From contig NZ_CP048030.1 in NCBI RefSeq assembly GCF_010092425.1, forward strand, positions 186,001 to 250,000: a stretch of 64,000 nucleotides of DNA, read 5' to 3'. The translations under genes were made by a program, and so were the position numbers. This document shows positions 17,071 through 25,371 of this stretch, piece by piece. This DNA comes from Sinimarinibacterium sp. NLF-5-8 (GTDB lineage: Bacteria; Pseudomonadota; Gammaproteobacteria; Nevskiales; Nevskiaceae). The notes below the pieces were generated by a model. The model was not told where the DNA came from and made no database searches. It saw only the letters and a program-made list of their open reading frames with translations. The stretch's first letter is position 1; every line of letters begins with the position of its first letter.

Positions 17071-17573
17071 GGCAGAGGCTCCTGTTCCTGGGTGAAGCAC
17101 ACCCGCCGCCCCACATCATCGACGTGAAGCTCCCAGGCCGGCCCCGCCAACGTCAGCAGGGCGTCGCGCAGAAACAGCGGCCCAAGCCGCAGGTGCGCTG
17201 CCGGCAACGGAAGGTCATGGAACACTGCGGCGTCGGAACCGGCTTCGCAAAGGGTGTAGCCGGAGCGCAGCAGCACGTAGCGCAGGGCCTCGCCGACCGT
17301 CGCGGGCAGGGTTGCGGGCATCGATACGTCGATGACTTGCAGCAGCAGGTCTTGCTGGGCGGCCTCCGGGACCAGTTCCACCAGCGTGTAGCGGCCATAG
17401 CGGACGATGGGAATCCAGCCGTCCGGCACGGGTTGCGCGCGTGCTTCAGGCTCCGGCTCGATGACGGGTGGCGCGACGGATGACGTGGCGCATCCGGCGG
17501 TCAGAGCGGCGGCGATCAGGCCGGCGGCAAGCGCGGCGTGTCCGACCGGGTGTTGGCGGTGAATGGATAGCAT
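17067..17573 (-). CDS. PilL-like conjugation lipoprotein (TIGR03748-like)
   Basis: A 168-residue protein with a signal sequence ending in the lipobox LTAGC (residues 25-29), so it should be a lipoprotein. The rest resembles the short PilL N-terminal domain protein that opens the transfer region in PFGI-1-type ICEs. The full pil cluster for a type IV thin pilus is absent here, so the gene stands alone at the head of the transfer operon. It is followed by an ATGA-coupled gene. Confidence 0.8.
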   Translation of the reverse strand: MLSIHRQHPVGHAALAAGLIAAALTAGCATSSVAPPVIEPEPEARAQPVPDGWIPIVRYGRYTLVELVPEAAQQDLLLQVIDVSMPATLPATVGEALRYVLLRSGYTLCEAGSDAAVFHDLPLPAAHLRLGPLFLRDALLTLAGPAWELHVDDVGRRVCFTQEQEPLP

Positions 17574-17707
17574 GCGGCGGCTCCCAGGGGCTTCGTGATG
17601 CCACCTTCGCAGGGGAAGGCCGTCGCATCAGCGAACAAAGGGAACTGCGGGCCGCCCGATTTTTCGACTGCCAGGTATCGCGGGGCCGATTACGCACCGG
17701 CCCGACA

Positions 17708-17738
17708 GAAAAGAAAACGGCCCCCGAAGGGGCCGCCA
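17708..17738 (-). terminator. Rho-independent terminator after the helicase gene
   Basis: A GC-rich hairpin at 17718-17735 (CGGCCCC, 4-base loop, GGGGCCG) is followed on the minus strand by TTTTCTTTTC at 17717-17708. It lies just after the stop codon of the SNF2-type helicase gene and ends that transcript before the transfer operon. Confidence 0.85.
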
Positions 17739-17753
17739 AAAATCGAGCGATGC

Positions 17754-20021
17754 TCAATGTACCAACTGCCGTGCCAGTGCCACTTCCACCGAGTCGCCGT
17801 CCTGATTGAGAACGTCCAACCCTGATTCCGGCACGTCTCCCGACGTGCTCTGCGACACCGTGATCTTCTTGGCCATCAGCCCCAGGCAAGTCATCTGCGA
17901 GGTGGCCGCGTAGCCGAGGTAGATCACCCGGACCGGCTGCTTCTGCCCGATACGCCAGGAACGGCGCGCGGCCTGCTGCAGCGAGTACACGTTGTAGCCC
18001 GACTGCATGAACACGATGGTCGGAAACTCCAACAGGTCCAGGCCGGTTTTCACCAGTTCGGGGTTGGTGATGAGCACGTCGATGCCGCGATCCAACTGCT
18101 CGGCGATCCAGTCTTCCCGGCGGGAGGCATCCACGCTCGCGCGCAGTACCGCCACCTTGAAGCCTTCCTGCTCCAGCAGCACCTTCAAGCGCGATGTGGT
18201 GTCGCGCGTGCCGGTATAGACGCTGTAGACCAGCACCTTGCGTCCCGCCGCTTTTTCCTCGCGGCAGATATCGATCAGCTCCCGCTCCTTCGGCATGACC
18301 TCCAGATCGGTGAACAGCGACGGCGTGAACGCCAGCAGGTTGCGGGTGCGCGGATGCTTGACCGTCTCGGACCGAAAGCACGTGTCCGGCCAGGCCAGCA
18401 GCACGTTGAGGACCACACCCAGCAGCGTCGTGTCGCGGCGCGCCAGCGCCTGCTTCAGCTCGGCGGTCAGTTGCCCCGCCAGGCGTCCATAGGCCTGCGC
18501 CTGCTCCGCGTCCATCGCCACTTCGCGGAACTCCTCGTCGTAGGGCGGCAGCACGTTGCCACCGATGTCCTTCAACTTGAGGAAGACCGTGAACGGCAAT
18601 ACGCAGCGCAGCACGCCCTTGGGACCGAAGCCGGGGGCCTTCACGGTTCGCACCGTGATCTTGCTGCCCTTGGCGGTCTTGTGGGCCGAGCCGTTGCTCT
18701 CGGAGTAGATGTCCTTGAGCACGCCGTGATCGCGCATGAACGCCATCGCGGCCGGCGTCAGACTGCCTTGCTTGCTCGGCCGGTAGCCGTCTTCGATCAT
18801 TCGCCCAGGCAGGGCGCGGAACAGCAGGTAGAACAGGTCGTCGCCGTAGCCGCCCATCAAGGTGCCGGTCAGCAGCAGCGTCTTGCGTGACTTGGAGGCC
18901 AAGACCCCCATCGCCTGCCCCTGGGCGGAACCCGCGTTCTTGTACTCGTGCGCCTCGTCAGCGATGAGCAGGTCGAACGTGCCTTGCGGCAGGTAGCGTT
19001 TGACGTATTCCGAAGGCTGATAACCCCCTTCACCGAAGCCGAACTCCATCGAGGCCATCGCACGTTCCATGCGCTGGGCCTGCCGGTCGGAAAACACCAG
19101 CTCGCCGTTGTCGTCCATGAGATTGATGAACTCGTACAGGTTGTCGCCCAGCATCGAAGCCAGGAACGACTCGCCGAACTTCTTCATCAGCTTCTGCGCC
19201 GTGACTTCGCCGATCGTGGGAATACGCTTGAGCGCCTTGAGCACGGCGTGGGACTGGTCGTTGACCGACAGGCGCCGGGGACGGATCAGCGTCCACAGCG
19301 TCGAGGCGCAGTGTCCGCACTTGCGGCGGGTTTCCTCCGCTTCGAGTTCCACCGGGTTGATCGGCTCGCCGTCCAGATCGGTGATGACCTGGCCGCAATG
19401 CGGGCATGCCCCCACGTCGCCGTGACGGGTACGCCAACGCACGAACACCGGCTTCCAGTGAAAGCCCATGCGCATGCGCACACGGCCGAGGACGAAGAAC
19501 TCCTGCCCCTGGGGCGGTACGCCCAACTGCTCGCGCAGTTTCAGCAGCTTGACCAGTGTGTCCGGGCCGTTGAGCACCCAGACCTTGGCGCCGGCCACCG
19601 TCTCCTGAATTTCGCGCCGCCACTTGTAGACCAGGTGGGGTGGCGAGAGCACCAGGGTGCGGCGGTAGCCTTCGGCGTTGAGCACGGCGGCCGTGGCGAT
19701 GCCGACGGTCGTCTTGCCGCAGCCCATCTCGCCATTGACGATCGCGGCACGTTCGCCACGATCGACCAGCAGCTCGGTGACGGCATGGACGACCTCGGCC
19801 TGGGCGGGAAACAACTTCCGCTTCAGGCCGGCCAGGATGCCCTGGCGATGCGCCCGTGCCTGCCCGGCGTAGACAGGCGGGTTGGCGCGGTTGAGAGAAT
19901 CGAGCAGCTCGTCGCCGAACTCGGTGACGAAATCCTGCAAGCTGATCGTGAGTGGGGAATTAGCCGCTTCCAGCAGGTCGCCCTGCGCGGCATCGGGAAT
20001 GGTTTCGAGATCGAGGGACAT
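17754..20021 (-). CDS. SNF2/DEAD-type ICE helicase
   Basis: A 755-residue superfamily 2 helicase starting at ATG 20021, which has GGAG seven bases upstream; the frame also allows a 9-residue-longer start without such a site. Walker A GEMGCGKT is at residues 97-104 and the DEAH-type box ADEAHEYKNAG is near 365. A four-cysteine zinc finger (CPHCGQ ... CGHCAST) sits between them near 215-250. The C-terminal helicase half ends with the arginine-finger motif QQAARRSWRIGQ near 695. Such helicases are common on ICEs and large plasmids; the exact job in ICE maintenance or anti-restriction is not known. The leader carries the shared GGGG/CCCC/GGGG element. Confidence 0.85.
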   Translation of the reverse strand: MSLDLETIPDAAQGDLLEAANSPLTISLQDFVTEFGDELLDSLNRANPPVYAGQARAHRQGILAGLKRKLFPAQAEVVHAVTELLVDRGERAAIVNGEMGCGKTTVGIATAAVLNAEGYRRTLVLSPPHLVYKWRREIQETVAGAKVWVLNGPDTLVKLLKLREQLGVPPQGQEFFVLGRVRMRMGFHWKPVFVRWRTRHGDVGACPHCGQVITDLDGEPINPVELEAEETRRKCGHCASTLWTLIRPRRLSVNDQSHAVLKALKRIPTIGEVTAQKLMKKFGESFLASMLGDNLYEFINLMDDNGELVFSDRQAQRMERAMASMEFGFGEGGYQPSEYVKRYLPQGTFDLLIADEAHEYKNAGSAQGQAMGVLASKSRKTLLLTGTLMGGYGDDLFYLLFRALPGRMIEDGYRPSKQGSLTPAAMAFMRDHGVLKDIYSESNGSAHKTAKGSKITVRTVKAPGFGPKGVLRCVLPFTVFLKLKDIGGNVLPPYDEEFREVAMDAEQAQAYGRLAGQLTAELKQALARRDTTLLGVVLNVLLAWPDTCFRSETVKHPRTRNLLAFTPSLFTDLEVMPKERELIDICREEKAAGRKVLVYSVYTGTRDTTSRLKVLLEQEGFKVAVLRASVDASRREDWIAEQLDRGIDVLITNPELVKTGLDLLEFPTIVFMQSGYNVYSLQQAARRSWRIGQKQPVRVIYLGYAATSQMTCLGLMAKKITVSQSTSGDVPESGLDVLNQDGDSVEVALARQLVH

Positions 20022-20090
20022 GGTGATGCTCCAAGAAAAATGGGGCATGCACCTCCCCCTTGGGGCAGTGACATGCCCCAGGGTTGGGAA
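20022..20090 (-). promoter_or_regulatory. Switch-like leader unit 1 (helicase gene)
   Basis: On the minus strand a GGGGCA block, a TGCCCC block and a GGGG block follow one another. The C-block can pair with the G-block on either side, giving two mutually exclusive hairpins. It precedes the ribosome site of the helicase gene. Confidence 0.6.
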
Positions 20091-20125
20091 GAAACGCGAC
20101 GCTCACACGTCGCGGAGAAAGCGGA

Positions 20126-20422
20126 TCAATATTCTTCAGGCAACAGCAACGTGGTCACGCTGCGATCCCATTCGGTGATGATCCAGAGTTTCAGGTCGGG
20201 CGTGACCTGGTAGGACGAGAACAGACGGGCCTCGCCGGACTTCAACGCGGCATCGTTCTGCTGCCGGTCCTCGTCGCAGAGGTCACCCCAGTCGCCATCG
20301 AGATGGCGCCGGAGATAGGGCACGGGATTGAATGCCCCGCGTTGAACCAGGTCGTTCACGCTCGCGGTCATGACCAGTTGGCCGGCCCGGAAGCGTGATT
20401 GAGAAAGAACTGCGAGTGCCAT
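20126..20422 (-). CDS. Small conserved ICE/plasmid protein
   Basis: A 98-residue acidic protein with no signal, membrane segment or motif I recognise. The C-terminus carries ITEWDRSVTTLLLPEEY, a stretch I associate with short hypothetical proteins of conjugative plasmids and ICEs. A good ribosome site (GAGAGG) precedes ATG 20422, and the gene has its own GGGG/CCCC/GGGG leader, so it appears to be an independently regulated accessory gene. Function unknown. Confidence 0.75.
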   Translation of the reverse strand: MALAVLSQSRFRAGQLVMTASVNDLVQRGAFNPVPYLRRHLDGDWGDLCDEDRQQNDAALKSGEARLFSSYQVTPDLKLWIITEWDRSVTTLLLPEEY

Positions 20423-20505
20423 GGTGATTACCTCTCAAAGAAAAAGGGGCCACGGCACCCCATCGGGGCGACTGGACCCCCGGTGGGTGGATGAAAACGA
20501 CGGCG
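20423..20505 (-). promoter_or_regulatory. Switch-like leader unit 2
   Basis: The minus strand shows GGGGG, eight bases, CCCC, GAT, GGGG, then a C-rich tail and a U-rich stretch before the ribosome site. The middle C-block can pair upstream or downstream, as in the other units of this family. Confidence 0.65.
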
Positions 20506-20524
20506 AACCGTCGGGGAACAACGA

Positions 20525-21634
20525 TCAGCGAATGGTCAGTACCTGGCCCCATGTGGGGGAGCCAAGGGTCATGTCCCACGCCCTGATGACAGGCACGAAC
20601 CTGTCGGTGAGGATGCGCGTCTCAGCCACAGAGCCATCGTCACGCTCGGTGTATTCCGTCTGGTGAGACTTCTCCTTGTGGGTATCACCTTTGACGACGA
20701 GCGTGCGGCCGTTTTTCGATTGCACGACGCCTGAAACCGCGCCTGCGGCCAGAGCCAGGGCGAGATGCCAGTGCGACAGGGCGCGCGCCGGGGGCCGTGG
20801 CAATTGCTGCGCGGCGCCCAGGTGCGTGTCGATCGACGGCCACAGCCCTTGCAGGCGCTGTACCTCGTCGGCGAATTGCTCGGGTTCGAGCGTGACGCGA
20901 TAGAAGTGCTCCGGCTCGGATGGAGACGCCGGAACCGTGTAAGGCTGGAACGGCCATTCGCAGGGCAATTCCTCGGCTTCGATGTCGCCTTGCCCGACTT
21001 GCAGCAAAAGGCTGCGCGCCGTCTTGGCGTCCTCCGGCACCTGCTCGCGCTGACGCACGCGCCGGCCGAAGATCACTACCTGCTTGAACTGCACGTCCAC
21101 CGCACGGTAGATGCGCAGATCGGCGAAGTGGCGGGTCAGCCAGCCGACGAACTCGGCATCGAGCACATAGGCCGGGATGATGAGCACCAGCACGCCGTCG
21201 TACTGCAACAGCGGCAGGCTGCGTTGATAGAACAGCTTTTCCAGCCGTGCGCGGCCCTGACCCTGGTAGCCGACGTTGCCATCGACGCCCCGCGTCAGGT
21301 CGCCATAGGGCGGGTTGAGCCACAGCAGTCCGAAGGACTGGCGGGAAATCAGCGAGTCCATCAGGTCGCCATGCAGACAACGATCGACGAGTCTGCGCGC
21401 ATGGGTGGCGCGCTCCGCGTCGTACTCGACGGCAAATGCCTTCACCTGTTCGCGCCCGAGGGCATGAGCGGCTTCGGCGATCGCGACGCCTTCGCCGGCG
21501 CAGGGATCGAGGATGCACATGGGGCCAGAGGACGGCGCCAGTGCGGTCAGGGCTCTTTCCAACGTGGGTTCGTCTGTCGGGAAGTAGCCGTTCTTGATGA
21601 AGTTGCGCGCAATGCGCGGAAACATGAGAGCCAT
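20525..21634 (-). CDS. DUF6094-like N6-adenine methyltransferase-fold protein
   Basis: A 369-residue protein starting at ATG 21634 with GGAGA upstream. The N-terminal two thirds form a Rossmann-type methyltransferase: motif I ILDPCAGEG (about residues 42-50) and the catalytic-type motif LWLNPPYGD (about 110-118), typical of DNA adenine or RNA methyltransferases. The C-terminal part (from about 250) is unassigned. Such proteins travel on ICEs and plasmids and may modify the incoming DNA against restriction; that role is inferred. The NPPY residues appear intact, so the protein is probably active. Confidence 0.8.
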   Translation of the reverse strand: MALMFPRIARNFIKNGYFPTDEPTLERALTALAPSSGPMCILDPCAGEGVAIAEAAHALGREQVKAFAVEYDAERATHARRLVDRCLHGDLMDSLISRQSFGLLWLNPPYGDLTRGVDGNVGYQGQGRARLEKLFYQRSLPLLQYDGVLVLIIPAYVLDAEFVGWLTRHFADLRIYRAVDVQFKQVVIFGRRVRQREQVPEDAKTARSLLLQVGQGDIEAEELPCEWPFQPYTVPASPSEPEHFYRVTLEPEQFADEVQRLQGLWPSIDTHLGAAQQLPRPPARALSHWHLALALAAGAVSGVVQSKNGRTLVVKGDTHKEKSHQTEYTERDDGSVAETRILTDRFVPVIRAWDMTLGSPTWGQVLTIR

Positions 21635-21700
21635 GGGAATCTCCTGTGAAGAAGTGGGATGAAAGCGGGGCACGCGCGACGCACATGCCCGTGTGGTGAG
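21635..21700 (-). promoter_or_regulatory. Switch-like leader unit 3 (degenerate)
   Basis: A weaker member: CGGGCATG, a short spacer and a GTGCCCCG block precede the GGAGA ribosome site of the methyltransferase gene. The third G-block is not obvious, so the alternative hairpin is less clear here. Confidence 0.35.
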
Positions 21701-21702
21701 CG

Positions 21703-22350
21703 TCAGGCCACCCGCCGCAGCGGTTTGCCCGAGGCCAGCTCGACCTGCGAAACACCAAGGGTGCCGTTGCGGATCAGTTCGCCCAGCGCCGTAGTCAGCG
21801 CCGGAACGTCCAGGGCCAGCCGATGGCCTTCCAGTGGCCCGAGGGCGAACGGAAGGCGCGTCAGCATGTCCCGCGATTGCAACAGCTCCAGCACGGCATC
21901 GCGCCAGTGATCGAGCAGCGGCAGGGGGCAGGTCTCCCGCACCAGCGCCCATAGGCGTTCGGTGTGGTCGGTCACTGTCCTGGGCAGTAGCGCCAATGCG
22001 CTGGCGTTGGCCTTGTCGGGCTTCACGCAGCGCTTGTCGAACAGCCACAGATGAGACATGGAACCGAACAGCGTGCGCCGGAAGGTGCGCGTGGTGCGCT
22101 TCTCCAGGTTGTCGGGATTGCCGACGAAGACCGGAATCGACGCCTGATCGGTGACGAGATGGAACTGGTCCAGTCCCTGCTCGGACCGACCGAGGGTCAG
22201 ACGGGCAAGGAACTCCTGGACGGCGGTATCGCGCGCCCAGACGGACAGGAAGACGAGGTTGCCGTGCTCGTCGCCGATGCAGCCGTCGGCCATGAGGTCG
22301 GGGCATTCGTCGATGCGGTAGAGCACATTGGGTGATGTAGATGCAGGCAT
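21703..22350 (-). CDS. Hypothetical ICE accessory protein
   Basis: A 215-residue soluble protein starting at ATG 22350 with GGA upstream. No signal peptide, membrane segment or known catalytic motif is visible. It is predicted mostly helical after residue 100. It carries the family leader and, further upstream, structured element A. I do not recognise the family; conservation on related ICEs is likely but not shown here. Confidence 0.7.
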   Translation of the reverse strand: MPASTSPNVLYRIDECPDLMADGCIGDEHGNLVFLSVWARDTAVQEFLARLTLGRSEQGLDQFHLVTDQASIPVFVGNPDNLEKRTTRTFRRTLFGSMSHLWLFDKRCVKPDKANASALALLPRTVTDHTERLWALVRETCPLPLLDHWRDAVLELLQSRDMLTRLPFALGPLEGHRLALDVPALTTALGELIRNGTLGVSQVELASGKPLRRVA

Positions 22351-22420
22351 GGTGATGTCCTCGAAGAAAACAGAGGCAGCACCACCCGCGAGGGCAGTCA
22401 CTGCCCCAAGGGGATGGAAG
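22351..22420 (-). promoter_or_regulatory. Switch-like leader unit 4
   Basis: On the minus strand GGGGCAG, TGA and CTGCCC form a 6-bp hairpin, while CCC can instead pair with a following GGG across TCGC. The two hairpins exclude each other. It lies before the start of the 215-residue hypothetical gene. Confidence 0.6.
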
Positions 22421-22449
22421 GGAACGCCCGTGAGCGTCTTGGCAAAGAG

Positions 22450-22532
22450 AACAACCAGTGCGTCGCAACGCACCGTAGCCTTGAAGGTCTTGGCTACCTG
22501 GGCATGTTGTCGGCAACGCCGACGGACATGGG
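22450..22532. ncRNA. Structured element A (paralogue of B and C)
   Basis: Three helices are visible: GTGCGT/ACGCAC (22458-22473), GTAGCC/GGCTAC (22475-22497) and a CATG-flanked hairpin GTCGGC/GCCGAC (22503-22530). The same order and spacing recur at 25545-25618 and 31818-31891 with different but still pairing bases. It lies in the 5' region of a minus-strand gene, so minus is the likelier transcribed strand. Confidence 0.6.
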
Positions 22533-22623
22533 AAGTAGCCTGCTTCAACAGGCCGGTGAGCGGGAGCGAAAAACCGTCACGCGACACAACCCTGTTTGCG
22601 GGGAACTCCGAAGAGACTACCGC

Positions 22624-22667
22624 TGAAAGAAAAAAGCGGACCATGCCGACATGAGCATGATCCGCTT
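22624..22667 (-). terminator. Rho-independent terminator after the DUF2703 gene
   Basis: A 13-bp stem (22634-22646 with 22655-22667) is followed on the minus strand by TTTTTTCTTTC. Its single non-Watson-Crick position is a G-U pair only when read as minus-strand RNA, which supports this orientation. Confidence 0.88.
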
Positions 22668-22684
22668 GTATGGCACCCGCCCGC

Positions 22685-23155
22685 CTATCCGCATGAGCGG
22701 CATGATGCCTCTGACGAGCGCCCGTCTGGAAGCAGGTAATTCTTGACGTATTCGGGAATTTCCCGCAGTTCTCGGTCCTTGAGTGTGTCGACGTCCTTTG
22801 GAACGCCCCGCAGGAGCAAATCCAGCAACATGCCAACAGGTGGATCTGAGAATTCTTTGCCACCCCAATGCCATACGCGAGCGTCACTACCTGGAACATG
22901 GAGAGGAGAAACTTCTGCGTCAGCTAACCGGAGAGTGGGTGATGCGTAGAATCCGAGCTGATTCGCCTGCTCAATGGTACTGACCAGGATACGGTTGACT
23001 CTTACTTCATAGCCAGCTTCGGCAAGGATTGGTTGGGCAACCTTTAGAGTGGAATCCAACTTCTCCGTCACCGTGTCACATGCGGCGCAGGATTTCTTTC
23101 CGCTATTGGACATATCTACTTCCAGAAACAAAAGATCTAGCGTTTTAGTGTTCAT
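22685..23155 (-). CDS. DUF2703 domain protein of an arsenic-type cassette
   Basis: A 156-residue protein starting at ATG 23155, overlapping the upstream arsR stop by four bases (ATGA). Near the N-terminus it has LFLEVDMSNSGKKSC followed by CAACDTV, and it ends with CRSCG, so it carries several thiols that could bind metalloids. DUF2703 proteins are small and of unknown function, often next to ArsR-type regulators. The cassette has its own terminator and lies between unrelated ICE genes, which suggests a separate insertion. An arsenic or redox role is inferred. Confidence 0.75.
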   Translation of the reverse strand: MNTKTLDLLFLEVDMSNSGKKSCAACDTVTEKLDSTLKVAQPILAEAGYEVRVNRILVSTIEQANQLGFYASPTLRLADAEVSPLHVPGSDARVWHWGGKEFSDPPVGMLLDLLLRGVPKDVDTLKDRELREIPEYVKNYLLPDGRSSEASCRSCG

Positions 23156-23445
23156 GCTGTGTTTTCTCCTGGGGGTTGAAGTTCTGCGATAAGTAGCATC
23201 AGGCGATCTAAGACTTGCGGATCTACGCAGTAACACACTGCGGGACCGTCGATCTCGCCTTTGACTATCCCGGCATCCTTCAGAACGCGAAGGTGCTGCC
23301 AAACTGTCGTTTGCGCTAACGGCAGTTCATCTACTAGGTCGCCGCAAACACATGCTCGCTTACGCAGGATCTGGATGATTTGTACACGCACCGGATGCGC
23401 TAGTGCTTTGGCCAACAGCGCTAACTCCGCTGATTTCTTTGACAT
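23152..23445 (-). CDS. ArsR-family transcriptional repressor (first copy)
   Basis: A 97-residue winged-helix repressor starting at ATG 23445. The DNA-binding helix region reads LAQTTVWQHLRVLKDAG. A Cys-rich RACVCGDL stretch just before it matches the alpha-3 metalloid site of ArsR proteins, and a further CYC lies near residue 75, so it should sense As(III) or Sb(III). It is co-transcribed with the DUF2703 gene. It differs clearly from the second ArsR at 25773, so the two cassettes have separate origins. Confidence 0.85.
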   Translation of the reverse strand: MSKKSAELALLAKALAHPVRVQIIQILRKRACVCGDLVDELPLAQTTVWQHLRVLKDAGIVKGEIDGPAVCYCVDPQVLDRLMLLIAELQPPGENTA

Positions 23446-23587
23446 ACCATGCCCTCTATTCGTAATTCGTAGAATAGCGAAACGCTGGGACCGCGTCAAG
23501 ATGGAATGGACGCCTAACTATCCCCTTGAGGGTTGGGGCAATCGGCGTCGAGAGGCCAGGAGCTGGATGCGAGCGATTGCGTGGGAC

Positions 23588-23613
23588 AAAGAAAGGCCCT
23601 GCGGAACAGGGCC
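23588..23613 (-). terminator. Terminator after the small accessory gene at 23662
   Basis: The hairpin GGCCCTG / CAGGGCC (23595-23613) with a 5-base loop is followed on the minus strand by TTTCTTTG. It ends transcription after the 126-residue gene. Confidence 0.75.
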
Positions 23614-23661
23614 TGTGATCTTCGACGAGGCGTAGCAATGACGCTGGGAGGGAGGCCCGGA

Positions 23662-24042
23662 TCAGGCCGCCGACACTGGCATGCGCCGACGTGCGTGATG
23701 GGCAAGCACGCCTTCACGCCACTCGGGGGATTGCACCGGCGCCATGTCGAGATAGCGCAACGGGCACGAGTAGTAGTAGGGGTGCATGGATTCATCCAGG
23801 GGCTTGTGGCCCCATTCGCCGCCCGAGCCTTGTAGCAGGTCGCAGCGGATGACGTTGATGGAATCGCCGGCAGCGAGCTTCATGAATCCCGACTGCTTGG
23901 CGGTGATGCGCGCCACGGACCACAGCACGTTGCCGCGTAGGGCGTGGGCGATGACCTCCGAGCGAGCGTTCTCGCTCTCCTGCGGTTCGATCAGTTCGCG
24001 GATCAGTTGGTCGCGGGTTTGCCGCGAGAAATACCAGCCCAT
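23662..24042 (-). CDS. Small ICE accessory protein (DUF6927-like)
   Basis: A 126-residue soluble protein starting at ATG 24042 (MGWYFSRQTRDQLIREL), with AGGAG upstream. It has no membrane segment. I associate the N-terminal sequence with a family of single-domain proteins on large plasmids and ICEs (DUF6927, from memory), whose function is not known. It has its own switch-like leader and terminator, so it is an independent transcription unit or an attenuated one. Confidence 0.7.
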   Translation of the reverse strand: MGWYFSRQTRDQLIRELIEPQESENARSEVIAHALRGNVLWSVARITAKQSGFMKLAAGDSINVIRCDLLQGSGGEWGHKPLDESMHPYYYSCPLRYLDMAPVQSPEWREGVLAHHARRRMPVSAA

Positions 24043-24110
24043 GGGAGTTCTCCTGTAAAAAAAGCCGGAGCACTCCCCGACGGGGGAAATACCCCGGCGG
24101 GTGGTTGGAA
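24043..24110 (-). promoter_or_regulatory. Switch-like leader unit 5
   Basis: The minus strand reads CCACCC, CCGGGG, TATTT, CCCC, CGTC, GGGG and then a U-rich tract before AGGAGA. The CCCC block can pair with either GGGG block. This is one of the clearest members. Confidence 0.65.
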
Positions 24111-24133
24111 CGTCGCGGGAAGCGACGGAGGGA

Positions 24134-24742
24134 TCAGGCGGAGGCGATATGCCAGTCCTGGGACAGTGGCGCGAACTCGTAGCCCAAGGCACCGAGACGG
24201 TCCCGTTGCTGACGCAACAGGCGGCGATCGACGGTGGCATCGAGCTTGACGATCTCGCCCAGCGGCCAGAGAGCGCCGAACAGCGTGGCGTCGTCCTGTG
24301 TCACCGGCTTGGAAGCCGGCTTGGCGGGAACGTCGGCACCGAACGGCGTGGTATCGACCAGGGGGTCGCTGGACGTTGCCGCCTTCGCTTCGGCAGGTGC
24401 CGAAGTGGAAGGGACAGGCCGTTGCGCTTCCTCGTCGATCGGATCGACTTCCTGGGGACTCAGCCGGTTGGCTTCATCGCGGCTCAGGTGGTCGATGTTC
24501 GATAAGGTCATTCCGCCCAGGTGCGCGCGGATCTCGATGACCATGCGGCCGCTGGTGTTGTACGTCGAAGGACGAATCTCGGTGATGACGAAATCGCCCT
24601 CGTACTTGCCTTCGCGGTACTGGTCCAGCTCGGCGTTCTTGATGACGAACTCGCCGATGGAGGTGGCAAGGCGGCCGACGTTGAAGTCGCCGTTTCTGCC
24701 GTGGATGGTCTTGATGGCCAATTGGCCGGGAAGAGTGATCAT
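24134..24742 (-). CDS. DUF3275 family ICE protein
   Basis: A 202-residue protein. The N-terminal half (residues 1-90), beginning with MITLPGQLAIKTIHGRNGDF, is a compact beta-rich domain that matches my memory of DUF3275 proteins on PFGI-1-type ICEs. An acidic, low-complexity linker (about 100-160) and a short helical C-terminus follow. GGAGC lies upstream of ATG 24742. Function unknown; it lies next to the STY4534-like replication-associated gene. Confidence 0.8.
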   Translation of the reverse strand: MITLPGQLAIKTIHGRNGDFNVGRLATSIGEFVIKNAELDQYREGKYEGDFVITEIRPSTYNTSGRMVIEIRAHLGGMTLSNIDHLSRDEANRLSPQEVDPIDEEAQRPVPSTSAPAEAKAATSSDPLVDTTPFGADVPAKPASKPVTQDDATLFGALWPLGEIVKLDATVDRRLLRQQRDRLGALGYEFAPLSQDWHIASA

Positions 24743-24800
24743 GGGTCAGCTCCTTACGATGAGGTCACGAGACGCCGACCGGAAAGACCGGCGGTTCGTT
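24743..24800 (-). promoter_or_regulatory. Switch-like leader unit 6 (sequence-diverged)
   Basis: Here the blocks read CCGG, TCTTT, CCGG, TCGGC instead of GGGG/CCCC/GGGG, yet the middle block can still pair on either side. The base changes keep the alternative pairing. Confidence 0.5.
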
Positions 24801-24804
24801 GGAT

Positions 24805-24837
24805 GGAAAGGAAGCAAGGCCCCGGTGAGGGGGCCTT
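24805..24837 (-). terminator. Terminator after the STY4534-like gene
   Basis: The hairpin AAGGCCCC / GGGGCCTT (24816-24837, 6-base loop) is followed on the minus strand by GCTTCCTTTCC. The T-run is imperfect, so read-through is possible. Confidence 0.6.
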
Positions 24838-24843
24838 GTGGGT

Positions 24844-25371
24844 TCAGAACGACTCGGCCAACGCCGGTACTTCGGCTGCTTCGTCGTCGGAAACCGTCTC
24901 GGATGCGGGTGCATCCTGGACAGCGGGTTCGCTCGAAACGCTGGGCGCTTCGTCGCGAGCCGTTTCCTCGGAGGCCTTGGGTTCGGCCTTGTAGACGAGC
25001 TGGCCATCGACCTTGATCCAGCTCACGAAGAGCAGGCGGGCCTTCAGGCTGACGCCCTGTTCGCCGACACGCTTCCCCTTGCTGTAGGTGAAGATGTCGG
25101 TCCACAGATCGCCCAGGCGGAAGCCGATCAGCACTTTGCGTTCGGCCTCGACGGCGGGGACGCAACGGCGGATCAGGTGCTGCGCTTCGCTGCCGGATAC
25201 GCGCACGTCGAAACGGCGGTACTCCGGCTTGTCGCTGGGACCATTGAGCGCTGCGATGTCGCAGGCCAGGAAGGCATCGCCTTTCTTGGGCTTCACTTCG
25301 CGGATGCGATTGAGATACCCGAGGCCGGTGATGTGCAGGTCGAAGTAGGACTTTTCGGATGAAGTGGTCAT
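24844..25371 (-). CDS. STY4534/DUF3577-like ICE replication-associated protein
   Basis: A 175-residue protein starting at ATG 25371 with GGAG upstream. Residues 1-125 form a beta-rich domain that resembles a single-stranded-DNA-binding-like fold (FDLHITGLGYLNRIREV near the start). The last 50 residues are a disordered acidic tail, as in SSB-type proteins. In ICEs of this family the STY4534/DUF3577 protein is annotated as replication-related. It is preceded by the best example of the structured element (B) and by the family leader. The ars operon diverges from the same intergenic region. Confidence 0.78.
   Translation of the reverse strand: MTTSSEKSYFDLHITGLGYLNRIREVKPKKGDAFLACDIAALNGPSDKPEYRRFDVRVSGSEAQHLIRRCVPAVEAERKVLIGFRLGDLWTDIFTYSKGKRVGEQGVSLKARLLFVSWIKVDGQLVYKAEPKASEETARDEAPSVSSEPAVQDAPASETVSDDEAAEVPALAESF

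Noticed and set aside
15757-17127. 456-codon plus-strand open frame
   Set aside because: It covers three minus-strand transfer genes with signal peptides and coupling overlaps, so it is a shadow.
18948-20213. 421-codon plus-strand open frame
   Set aside because: It lies opposite the SNF2-type helicase, whose motifs are unambiguous.
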